The notes below the pieces were generated by a model. It had not been told where the DNA came from and searched no databases. It saw only the letters and a list, made by a program, of their open reading frames with translations. A DNA stretch of 14,438 nucleotides from Gammaproteobacteria bacterium (GTDB lineage: Bacteria; Pseudomonadota; Gammaproteobacteria; S012-40): positions 1 through 14,438 of the forward strand of contig WFVN01000099.1 in NCBI GenBank assembly GCA_015491615.1, written 5' to 3'. This document shows, piece after piece, positions 7,273 to 13,421 of the stretch; position 1 is the first letter of the stretch, and the number at the start of each line of letters is the position of its first letter. A program made the position numbers and the translations under genes.

Positions 7273-7550
7273 GGCCGATCACCTCCGATTTGCACGGACC
7301 GCAGGGCGGCCCTGGAAAACGTTCTCAGGTCAGCGTTCCCGAGAGAGACGCGGGTCGGGAGCGGTGTCATGCGCGTGGGAGATTGTGAGAAGCAGCGGGG
7401 GATGTCAGAAGGCGATCACTCCGCCGCCCCGATCCAGGGCATCAAACAGGCGGAGTCCCACGACGAGCGGGATGGAACGAGATCATGATCCCCTTCCCCG
7501 AACCCGGATGAACATCTCACGCGCCTCACGCAGGCACGCGCACGACGAAC
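7273..7550. other. Gap between the Cys-rich gene and the efflux operon
   Basis: This 278-base gap should hold the promoter of the efflux operon unless that is read through from the promoter near 7900. No convincing -35/-10 pair was found on the minus strand. Near the operon start are the inverted repeats CAGGG-CGG-CCCTG (7302-7314) and GAAAAC-GTTCTC (7315-7326, one mismatch), possible operator elements. No terminator with a T-tract follows the stop at 7551. Short open frames exist on both strands but lack ribosome binding sites. Confidence 0.4.
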
Positions 7551-7868
7551 TCAGATCCGGACTTGGGGGGGTGGGGTATCGATGGAGAGCGGATGGTCCA
7601 TCCACGCGACGGGGCGAACCAGAGGGGGAAGATGGGGAGCGACCAAGCGGCTGGACGATACCGGGGTCACCACCGCGGCACAAATGACACAATGCTGACA
7701 ACCATGGTCGCAAGGCATGTCGGCGTCGATGGCCTGCACGTCCACCACATCGTGGGCTGTGGCCATCACCTCCGCACCGTCTTCGTGCCGCTGCCCGGAC
7801 ACGGCCATGGCCTGGGGCAGGAGCCCCAGCACCAGCAAACCGGCCATGATCCAGGAAAGCGCTTTCAT
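7551..7868 (-). CDS. Secreted Cys-rich small protein, CopL/DUF2946-like
   Basis: It encodes 105 residues. Residues 1-22 are a signal peptide (KALSWIMAGLLVLGLLPQAMA). The mature part has a compact cluster CDHGCQHCVIC (C53, C57, C60, C63 with H55 and H59), a likely metal-binding site, and a Pro-rich C-terminus without clear domains. Short exported proteins of this kind (CopL-like or DUF2946-like) are common next to copper and RND efflux genes; the family name is a tentative match by pattern. The ATG at 7868 is chosen because the signal peptide starts there. The frame is open upstream to 7952, but that part has no export features and crosses a good promoter. The ribosome binding site is weak (AAGAG, 5 bases upstream). 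The gene faces away from the lipoprotein gene and is 278 bases upstream of the efflux operon on the same strand. Confidence 0.72.
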   Translation of the reverse strand: MKALSWIMAGLLVLGLLPQAMAVSGQRHEDGAEVMATAHDVVDVQAIDADMPCDHGCQHCVICAAVVTPVSSSRLVAPHLPPLVRPVAWMDHPLSIDTPPPQVRI

Positions 7869-7875
7869 AGTGCTC

Positions 7876-7904
7876 TTATAAGTCTTTGTCCATGCCTGCG
7901 TCAA
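7876..7904 (-). promoter_or_regulatory. Sigma-70-type promoter of the Cys-rich small gene
   Basis: On the minus strand TTGACG (7904-7899) is separated by 17 bases from TTATAA (7881-7876). Both hexamers are good matches and the spacing is ideal. The predicted transcription start falls at about 7869, right next to the ATG at 7868, so the message would have almost no leader. A second TTGACG lies at 7913-7908. Confidence 0.6.
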
Positions 7905-7939
7905 GCTCGTCAAGCCATGGCCGCCCCCGAGTCTTGACG
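7899..7939. repeat. Three CGTCAAG motifs between divergent promoters
   Basis: CGTCAAG occurs at 7899-7905 and 7908-7914 as direct repeats 9 bases apart, and inverted as CTTGACG at 7933-7939. The first and third copies contain the -35 hexamers of the two divergent promoters. They could be operator half-sites for a shared regulator, or simply -35 elements that look alike. Confidence 0.45.
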
Positions 7940-7962
7940 TGCCGCTGCCCACCTCGTACGAT
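7934..7962 (+). promoter_or_regulatory. Sigma-70-type promoter of the DUF4382/DUF5666 lipoprotein gene
   Basis: TTGACG (7934-7939), a 17-base spacer and TACGAT (7957-7962). The expected start near 7969 leaves a leader of about 98 bases before the GTG at 8067. An alternative -10, TTTAAT (7997-8002), lies in the AT-rich patch downstream but has a poor -35. Confidence 0.5.
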
Positions 7963-7970
7963 CCACCCCA

Positions 7971-8009
7971 AGATTATTTGGTATTTTTTTCCCATTTTTA
8001 ATTTTGGGT
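7971..8009 (+). other. AT-rich patch in the lipoprotein gene leader
   Basis: About 39 bases of mostly A and T, with runs of seven T (7984-7990) and five T (7995-7999), stand out sharply from the GC-rich surroundings. There is no stable hairpin ahead of the T-runs, so it does not look like a terminator. It may be an alternative promoter, an AT-rich regulator target or an unstructured leader. Confidence 0.5.
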
Positions 8010-8066
8010 TCAGTCATGCGTGGTCTCCTGTATGGCGCACACCCACCCAAGGAGGAGGAATCCATC

Positions 8067-9767
8067 GTGAAACGACTCGTCAAAATCCCGATCCTCGTTC
8101 TGGCGGCCCTGTGGTTGGCCGCTTGCCACCTGAGCGATGAAGCGCAACGGTTGCGCGATCAACTGGCCTCGCTCAATCTCGTCCTGCAAGACGGCGCCCA
8201 CGCCGCCAAGACGCTGCAATCGCAGCTACCTCAAGCCATCTGGATCACTCTCAAGAAAGTGGAAGCGGAAAACGAGACGGGTACAACGGTGACCATCTAC
8301 GATGCCGGCAGCGATGGCCAGGTGGTGAACCTCGTGTCCCCTGATGACGTGGCCACTCTGCTCGCCAGCAGCACGGTGCCTGCCGGGCGCTACACCGCCC
8401 TGCGCCTCACCGCCGGCACCGAGGTGCGTGTGGTGAAAGCGGACGGCACCACGCTGAACCTGCAGGTCCCCGATGCCACGCCACCCGACGACTTCACCCT
8501 GGACATCCCTTTCCAGGCCCCGGTGGACCTGGCTTCCGGCGACCTACGCACCCTCATCCTCAACGTCGACCTGGCCAGTCTCGCCGACGCCATCGACGAG
8601 GCGACGGAGACCATCGACCTGGCGAAACTCATCGACACCCGCACCGACACCACCACCCTGAGCGGCGTCCAGGCGCGCCTGGAAGGTCATGTGGACGACA
8701 TCGACGTGGCCGACGGTCGTTTCTTCCTGAAGCGTGACGACGGCCCCGACTTGACCGTGACCTTGCATGCCACACTGGCGGTCATCGTCCGCGAGCGCGA
8801 CGGCCAAGTGCTCACCCTGAACGAACTGCAACCGGGCGACGAAGTGTCGGTGTACGGCAGCTTCGACCCCACCCGTCTGACCCTGCTGGCGGTGGCCGTG
8901 TCCGTCGATCCCCAGCCTGTGGCCCGTGGCGACGGCCAGAGCGTCACCAGCCACCGGGTGAAGGTGGAAGGCCGCATCCAGAGCCTCGACACCGGTACCG
9001 ACAGCGCCCAGGTGCAGGTGCACGAGGCCAGCTTCATGCCCGACCAGGCGACCATCACCGTCATCGACCTGCAGAACGCCGTCTATGCCCACGGCAGCTA
9101 CGGCCAGCTCCAGGCAGGAGCGAAGGTGGAGATCAAGGGCACTTGGGACGGCAACCAACTCGACGCCGACCTGGTGGACATCGAAGGCGCCCTACTCTCG
9201 CAGCCCGACTACTACGACATGGACGGCCCGGTGGAAGTCGAAGGTGTCGTGAAAGACTGGGACGTCCAAAGCCAAACCCTCACCATCGATCTCGGAGAGG
9301 TGGAAGGCAATACCGACCTCATTCCTGGCGACGCGATCACCCTCGACCTCTCCGGCGCCTGGTTCAAGCGTGGCGCCCCCGACTGCCTGGCTCCGGGCGT
9401 CGAGGTGGAACTCAAGGGCGTGCCGGGCAGTCAGGGCACCGGCCTCACCGCCACCGTGGTCAAAGTGGAAGGGGGCTGCGCCGCCTTCCCTGTGACCCAT
9501 GACAATTCCGGGGACGACCGCTACGGCGACGACAGCGACCATGGCCAGGGCATGGGCAGCGGCTCCGACGACATTGACGACGATCGGGATGACCGCGACC
9601 ACTCCGGCGCCATGGACGACGCCGATCATGGCCGGGACGACGACCAGGATGACCGAAACGGCTCGAGCACGGACCATGACCGTGTCAGTTCCGACAATGA
9701 CCATGGTCACGGTCATGGCATGGCGGGCAGCCCGGACGACGACCCCGATCGGAGCGACCGGGACTGA
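8067..9767 (+). CDS. Lipoprotein with DUF4382-like domain, three DUF5666-like repeats and an Asp/His-rich tail
   Basis: It encodes 566 residues. Residues 1-20 are a lipoprotein signal peptide (VLAALWLAAC) with lipidation at C20, so the protein is membrane-anchored, probably facing the periplasm or cell surface. Residues 55-175 match the DUF4382 pattern (IWITLKKVEA, VVNLVSP, VPAGRYTALRLTAG). Residues 199-280, 296-374 and 388-470 are three beta-rich DUF5666-like repeats (VKVEGRIQSLD ... AGAKVEIKGTWDGNQLDADLVDIE). Residues 477-566 are a disordered-looking tail built mostly of Asp, His, Gly, Ser and Arg (GDDSDHGQGM, DNDHGHGHGM), which could bind divalent cations. The GTG start at 8067 is chosen over upstream in-frame ATGs because GGAGGAGGAA (8051-8060) lies 6 bases before it and the signal peptide follows directly. 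The gene stands alone, with its own promoter and terminator. The cellular role of these families is unknown. Confidence 0.88.
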   Translation: MKRLVKIPILVLAALWLAACHLSDEAQRLRDQLASLNLVLQDGAHAAKTLQSQLPQAIWITLKKVEAENETGTTVTIYDAGSDGQVVNLVSPDDVATLLASSTVPAGRYTALRLTAGTEVRVVKADGTTLNLQVPDATPPDDFTLDIPFQAPVDLASGDLRTLILNVDLASLADAIDEATETIDLAKLIDTRTDTTTLSGVQARLEGHVDDIDVADGRFFLKRDDGPDLTVTLHATLAVIVRERDGQVLTLNELQPGDEVSVYGSFDPTRLTLLAVAVSVDPQPVARGDGQSVTSHRVKVEGRIQSLDTGTDSAQVQVHEASFMPDQATITVIDLQNAVYAHGSYGQLQAGAKVEIKGTWDGNQLDADLVDIEGALLSQPDYYDMDGPVEVEGVVKDWDVQSQTLTIDLGEVEGNTDLIPGDAITLDLSGAWFKRGAPDCLAPGVEVELKGVPGSQGTGLTATVVKVEGGCAAFPVTHDNSGDDRYGDDSDHGQGMGSGSDDIDDDRDDRDHSGAMDDADHGRDDDQDDRNGSSTDHDRVSSDNDHGHGHGMAGSPDDDPDRSDRD

Positions 9768-9785
9768 TCGTCCCCATGGGGAACC

Positions 9786-9816
9786 GAACGGCGCCTGCGG
9801 GCGCCGTTCTTTTGTT
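9786..9816 (+). terminator. Rho-independent terminator after the lipoprotein gene
   Basis: Perfect 10-bp inverted repeat GAACGGCGCC (9786-9795) and GGCGCCGTTC (9800-9809) with a TGCG loop, followed by TTTTGTT (9810-9816). It lies 18 bases after the stop codon. The TAA stop of the convergent btuR gene (9817-9815) overlaps the T-tract. There is no T-tract on the minus strand, so it should not end btuR efficiently. Confidence 0.92.
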
Positions 9817-10402
9817 AGAACTCGATGCCCGCCTGGGCTTTCACACCCTGCTCCTTGAAAGGATGCTTGACCCGACGGATCTCACTCACCAGGTCGGCGG
9901 CCTCGACGAGGGCCGCGGGAGCGTGGCGACCGGTGACCACCACGTGTTTCATGGGCGGACGTTCGGCGAGAACGGCGAGGATCTCGTCTAGATCCAGGTA
10001 ACCGTACTTGAGGATGACGTTCAGCTCGTCCAGGACCACCAATGCCAAATCCGGATCGAGGATCATCTCCCGGGCCACTCCCCAAGCCTCGCGGGCGGTG
10101 GCCATGTCCCCTTCGCGGTCCTGCGTGAGCCAGGTGAAACCGTCGCCGATGGCGTGGAAACGCACTTGGGGAAGGGCGGAAAGGACGCGCCGTTCGGCAC
10201 TGTCCATGGCCCCCTTGATGAACTGCACCACCCCCACCGGCATGTCGTGCCCCACCGCCCGCAGGACCATCCCCATGGCGGCGGTGGTCTTTCCCTTGCC
10301 CTCGCCGGTGTAGACGATGAGCAACCCCTTCTCGCGCGTGGCGCGGGCCTTCTTCTTCTCGTAACCGGCACGCCGGCGCTCGGTCATACGCTGGTGGTCC
10401 AC
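9815..10402 (-). CDS. btuR: Corrinoid adenosyltransferase, BtuR/CobO type
   Basis: A 195-residue cytoplasmic enzyme that transfers the adenosyl group of ATP to cob(I)alamin to make adenosylcobalamin (E. coli BtuR has 196). The P-loop GEGKGKTTAA lies at residues 33-42, preceded by GLLIVYT. Further family motifs are RAVGHDMPVGVVQFIKG (49-65), the acidic strand ALVVLDELN, and the C-terminal HPFKEQGVKAQAGIEF. The GTG at 10402 is preferred to the ATG five codons later because GGAGG (10413-10409) sits 6 bases upstream, while the ATG has no ribosome binding site; it also gives the usual N-terminal length. The gene lies 104 bases downstream of the globin gene on the same strand. No other cobalamin genes are in the window, so it may serve salvage or be the odd gene out here. 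Confidence 0.95.
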   Translation of the reverse strand: MDHQRMTERRRAGYEKKKARATREKGLLIVYTGEGKGKTTAAMGMVLRAVGHDMPVGVVQFIKGAMDSAERRVLSALPQVRFHAIGDGFTWLTQDREGDMATAREAWGVAREMILDPDLALVVLDELNVILKYGYLDLDEILAVLAERPPMKHVVVTGRHAPAALVEAADLVSEIRRVKHPFKEQGVKAQAGIEF

Positions 10403-10478
10403 ATTCCCCCTCCCTCTCCGTCGCGGGCGCCTCACACTAGATCATTCCCCGGCAGTGGTCCAGGTGCCAGGACAAAGC

Positions 10479-10503
10479 CCGCGCGGAAACGTTCCGCCTG
10501 CGG
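10479..10503 (-). terminator. Weak hairpin between the globin and btuR genes
   Basis: Minus strand: CCGC, two unpaired bases, GCGGAA, a CGT loop, TTCCGC, GCGG (10503-10479). The stem is strong but is followed only by GCTTTG, without a real T-tract. It lies just after the globin stop at 10507, so it may reduce read-through into btuR or stabilise the upstream message rather than end transcription. Confidence 0.35.
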
Positions 10504-10506
10504 CCT

Positions 10507-10965
10507 TCACGTCGAGGATGGAAGATCCGAATCCTCATCCGGTTTGGGGTGGATGACTCGCAACTCGTATTTCCAAGTACGCGAATAGAAATCGGAAAGC
10601 GAAGGATTGACGATCTGGCGGCGAAAAGCGCCGTCGATCTTCAACCAACGCCGGCGCAGATCCTCGGGTACGCCCGCCTCGACCAGGGCCTCTTCGAGGA
10701 GGCGGCTGCGCAGTTCGAACAGCTCCGGCGGAATGTACATGGCGCGATGGGCCATGTAGGGGTCCTTGCCCCAGTATTCCACGTCGCCGCCCATCTTCCC
10801 GGCCATGAACTGGGTCTGGCGTTTTTCGATGAACTCTCGACTGTGGCCTTCGAAATACTTTCCCAACCAGGGATGGGCATAGACCTTGTCGTAGAAAATC
10901 TTGTGTACCCTCTCCAAGGTGGGCAAGCCGCCCACCGCGTCGAACAGACATCGTTTCTTGCTCAC
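10507..10965 (-). CDS. Truncated hemoglobin
   Basis: It encodes 152 residues, a small bacterial globin expected to bind heme and handle O2 or NO in the cytoplasm. Conserved-looking positions are Y25 in IFYDKVY (the B10 tyrosine), the Gly-Gly turn with aromatic residues KMGGDVEYWGKDP (57-69), and H73 in MAHRAMYI (likely the proximal heme ligand). The helix ELFELRSRLLEEAL follows. The subgroup is uncertain: the MGG..YWG..P...H order resembles group I, and the C-terminus after residue 120 is longer than in the shortest family members and ends in a charged tail. The start is GTG at 10965 with GAGGAGGT (10978-10971) 5 bases upstream. It begins 27 bases after the MgtC-family gene ends, so the two are probably co-transcribed. 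Confidence 0.88.
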   Translation of the reverse strand: MSKKRCLFDAVGGLPTLERVHKIFYDKVYAHPWLGKYFEGHSREFIEKRQTQFMAGKMGGDVEYWGKDPYMAHRAMYIPPELFELRSRLLEEALVEAGVPEDLRRRWLKIDGAFRRQIVNPSLSDFYSRTWKYELRVIHPKPDEDSDLPSST

Positions 10966-10992
10966 GATCCACCTCCTCGGGCCGCTGGCGCA

Positions 10993-12309
10993 TCACCCCC
11001 ATAGCGCCAGCAGGGCGCCCACCACCGAAGCGACGAGGAGCGGGGGCAGGACCGCGCCTGCCAGCGCCCCTCGACTCACCACCGCGGCGATGCCGCCTTT
11101 GGCCAGGTTGTTAGCGACGGCCGCCAGGGTGATGCCCGTGGCGACCACCGAGAGCCCTAGCTCCGCACCGGCCATGCGGGACAGGGACAGAGTGATGGCG
11201 TCCACGTCGGTGATACCGCTGAGCGCGGACACCAAATAGACGCCGGCCTCGCCCAACCAACGGCGCAAGGCCTCGGCAGCGAGGATGATGAAGGACAACA
11301 GCAGACCGAAGTGTACCGCCGGCCATAGATCCAAAGGGCTCTGCACATAGGCCTGGGAGACCTCTTGAGCGGTGCCGCGATGACCGCCGCCACGCCACAG
11401 CCGGATCCCGGCGGCACCGTATACCACCGCCGCCATGGCGAGCACCGGCCAGAGCAAGTGGAAGCTCACGCGCGGGTCCACCACCCAAGTGAGGAGCAAC
11501 ATGCGCGGGAACATGGTGCCGCAGGCGAGGAGAATACCAGCGGCCAGCAGGCTGTCGGTCGCTGCCCGTTTCCGTGACAAGCGGGCGAAATGGAGAGTCA
11601 GCGCGGTGGAAGAAACGAGGCCGGCGGCGATGGCGGTGAAAATCAGCCCGCGCCGCGTCCCGGCCACTTTCACCAACACGTAGCCGACGAAGGAAACGGC
11701 GGCGATGAGCACCACCATCCACCAGATTTCGTAAGGGTTGAGCACCCCCCAGGGGCCGTAGCCGCGATTGGGGAGGATGGGCAACAACACCACCGACACC
11801 AACAGCAGTTTCAGGGCGGCTTGCAATTCTTCTGAAGTGAGATGGGCGATCCAAGCGTGCAGTTTGGGCTTGAAACTCAGCAGGAAGGTGGCCACCACCG
11901 CAGCGGAGACTGCGGGCACGACGAGGCCGTAGGCGGCCATGGCACCCAGGGCGAAGGTGAGCAAACCGGCGCTCAGGCTGGTCAGGCCCAAGTCCCCCTC
12001 GCGCTGGAAACGCAGGACGTGGGCGGTGACCAGAGCGGCGCTCACCCCCAGGAAACAGAACCCGAGGAAGAGCGGGGACTGCGCCCGCTGGGCGACGAGG
12101 GCGCACGCACCACCCAACAGGCCGATGAGCGCGAAAGTACGCACGCCGGCGACACGCGTTCCCTCTTCTTGCTCGCGCCGTTTCCAGCCCCGCTCCACCC
12201 CGATGAGCAGACCGATGGCGAGGGCGGCAGCGAGGAGCCAGAGGTCGTTTTGGAAAAGACCGGCGGTCAAGGGCGACGGCGTTCGGGCGGCTGGGAACGA
12301 CTCAAGCAT
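10993..12309 (-). CDS. MgtC/SapB-DUF4010 membrane protein
   Basis: A 438-residue polytopic inner-membrane protein with roughly 11-13 hydrophobic segments. The N-terminal part (about 20-150) has the MgtC/SapB signature AIGLLIGVERGWKRR and the following GVRTFALIGLLGG. The C-terminal part (about 185-435) matches DUF4010, with GLVSSTALTLHFARLSRK and ALSGITDVDAITLSLSRMA. The two-domain layout is a standard one in bacteria; its substrate and function are not established. Pathogen MgtC acts in low-magnesium growth and on ATP synthase, but that cannot be carried over here. The start is uncertain: ATG at 12309 lacks a clear ribosome binding site, and another in-frame ATG lies at 12342. Neither affects the domains. 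It is divergent from pdhA and upstream of the globin gene. Confidence 0.88.
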   Translation of the reverse strand: MLESFPAARTPSPLTAGLFQNDLWLLAAALAIGLLIGVERGWKRREQEEGTRVAGVRTFALIGLLGGACALVAQRAQSPLFLGFCFLGVSAALVTAHVLRFQREGDLGLTSLSAGLLTFALGAMAAYGLVVPAVSAAVVATFLLSFKPKLHAWIAHLTSEELQAALKLLLVSVVLLPILPNRGYGPWGVLNPYEIWWMVVLIAAVSFVGYVLVKVAGTRRGLIFTAIAAGLVSSTALTLHFARLSRKRAATDSLLAAGILLACGTMFPRMLLLTWVVDPRVSFHLLWPVLAMAAVVYGAAGIRLWRGGGHRGTAQEVSQAYVQSPLDLWPAVHFGLLLSFIILAAEALRRWLGEAGVYLVSALSGITDVDAITLSLSRMAGAELGLSVVATGITLAAVANNLAKGGIAAVVSRGALAGAVLPPLLVASVVGALLALWG

Positions 12310-12348
12310 AGCACGCGTCCCGCCTTGCCACGCCCCGTCCATGCGACG

Positions 12349-12371
12349 AAAAGCCCTCGCTCTTCGAGGGC
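12349..12371 (-). terminator. Terminator-like hairpin upstream of the MgtC-family gene
   Basis: On the minus strand GCCCTCG (12371-12365), loop AAGAG, CGAGGGC (12359-12353), then TTTT (12352-12349). It lies about 40 bases before the ATG at 12309, in the same orientation. If transcription starts upstream of it, it would act as a leader attenuator; otherwise it could block stray transcripts coming out of the pdhA side. The short T-tract makes its strength uncertain. Confidence 0.45.
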
Positions 12372-12407
12372 ATCCAGCGAACAAAGGCACACCCCGGTCC
12401 CATGGCC

Positions 12408-12413
12408 TATAGT
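12408..12413 (+). promoter_or_regulatory. Possible -10 element of the pdhAB promoter
   Basis: TATAGT matches five of six -10 bases and lies about 36 bases before the GTG of pdhA, so transcription would start near 12419, just ahead of the ribosome binding site at 12429. No matching -35 is visible 16-18 bases upstream. Its position argues against the in-frame ATG at 12402 as the start codon. Confidence 0.35.
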
Positions 12414-12443
12414 GCAAGCGGAGCCCATGGAGGAGATCTCGCC

Positions 12444-13421
12444 GTGCAGCGCGACCTGGCCAGACGGCTCTACTACGACATGACCCTGGCGCGGCGCTTC
12501 GAACAGGCCGCCGCCGAGCAGTACACGCAGGGCAAGATCGCCGGCTTCCTGCACCTCTACCCGGGGGAGGAAGCGGTGGCGGTGGGCAGCCTGCGCGCCG
12601 CCGACCCCGGCGACTACGTGGTCTCCACCTACCGCGAGCACGTGCACGCCCTGGTGCGCGGCACGCCCCCGGAGGCGGTCATGGCGGAGCTGTTCGGGCG
12701 CGCCACCGGCTGCTCCGGCGGCTACGGCGGCTCCATGCACCTGTTCGACGCCGAACGGCGTTTTCTGGGCGGTTACGCCATCGTCGGCGAGACCTTTCCG
12801 GTGGCCATCGGCGCCGCCTACTGGGCACGCATGAACGACACCGGCGACGCGGTCCTGTGCTATTTCGGCGACGGGGCGGCCAATCAGGGCACCTTCCACG
12901 AGTCCCTCAACATGGCCGCCCTGTGGAAACTGCCGGTGGTGTTCATCTGCGAGAACAACCACTACCAGATCGGCACCGAGATCCACCGCCATTCGGCGCT
13001 GGCGGAGATCTACAAACGCGCCTGCGCCTACGGCATGGAGGGCCGGCGGGTGGACGGCATGGACGTGCTCGCCGTCCTGGAGGCTACCCGCGAGGCCCTG
13101 GCCCACGTCCGCCAAGGGCTCGGTCCGGTGCTGCTGGAATGCGAGACCTACCGCTACCGGGGCCACTCCATGGCCGACCACGGCGCCTACCGCTCGCAAC
13201 TGGAACTGGCCGAATTCCAGGCCAAGGATCCCCTGCGCCGATTCCGCGAAAAGGCCCTCGGCGAGGGCTGGCTGGAGCCGTCGGAGCTGGACGAATTGGA
13301 CGCCCAGGCGCAAAAGGCGGTGGACGAGGCGGTGGCCTTCGCCGACCGAAGCCCGCCCCCCACCGACCTCCACAAAGACGTGTACGTAGAACCCCTGGAT
13401 CTCTACGGAGGTGGCCGATGA
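12444..13421 (+). CDS. pdhA: Pyruvate dehydrogenase E1 component, alpha subunit
   Basis: A 325-residue subunit of the thiamine-diphosphate-dependent E1 heterotetramer, which decarboxylates pyruvate and passes the acetyl unit to the lipoyl E2. The thiamine diphosphate motif runs from GDGAANQG (142-149) to the NN pair at 171-172, the usual GDG-(about 26)-NN spacing. Other family marks are YREHVHAL (63-70), GCSGGYGGSMHLFD (89-102), GGYAIVG (109-115) and the loop YRYRGHSMADHG (236-247). In that last loop the more usual Pro after the Asp is His. GTG at 12444 is chosen because GGAGGAG (12429-12435) lies 8 bases upstream; an in-frame ATG at 12402 has no such site. The stop overlaps the pdhB start as ATGA. 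Acetoin dehydrogenase or a branched-chain E1 alpha subunit are close relatives and cannot be excluded without the E2 gene. Confidence 0.92.
   Translation: MQRDLARRLYYDMTLARRFEQAAAEQYTQGKIAGFLHLYPGEEAVAVGSLRAADPGDYVVSTYREHVHALVRGTPPEAVMAELFGRATGCSGGYGGSMHLFDAERRFLGGYAIVGETFPVAIGAAYWARMNDTGDAVLCYFGDGAANQGTFHESLNMAALWKLPVVFICENNHYQIGTEIHRHSALAEIYKRACAYGMEGRRVDGMDVLAVLEATREALAHVRQGLGPVLLECETYRYRGHSMADHGAYRSQLELAEFQAKDPLRRFREKALGEGWLEPSELDELDAQAQKAVDEAVAFADRSPPPTDLHKDVYVEPLDLYGGGR

Noticed and set aside
7274..7375. A 33-codon minus-strand frame ending on the ATG of the small membrane gene
   Set aside because: Its ATG has no ribosome binding site and the peptide has no features; the overlap with the next start is probably chance.
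7039..7488. Plus-strand open frame across the 5' part of merR, the small gene and the gap
   Set aside because: It lies opposite two supported genes. Its last 28 codons (from 7402) look hydrophilic and gene-like but have no ribosome binding site and no recognisable family.
7481..7490. Perfect palindrome GATCATGATC
   Set aside because: Ten bases only and no promoter element nearby; could easily be chance.
12267..13373. A 368-codon minus-strand open frame opposite pdhA
   Set aside because: Antisense shadow of a clear E1 alpha gene; Val/His/Gly/Gln-rich, no domain.
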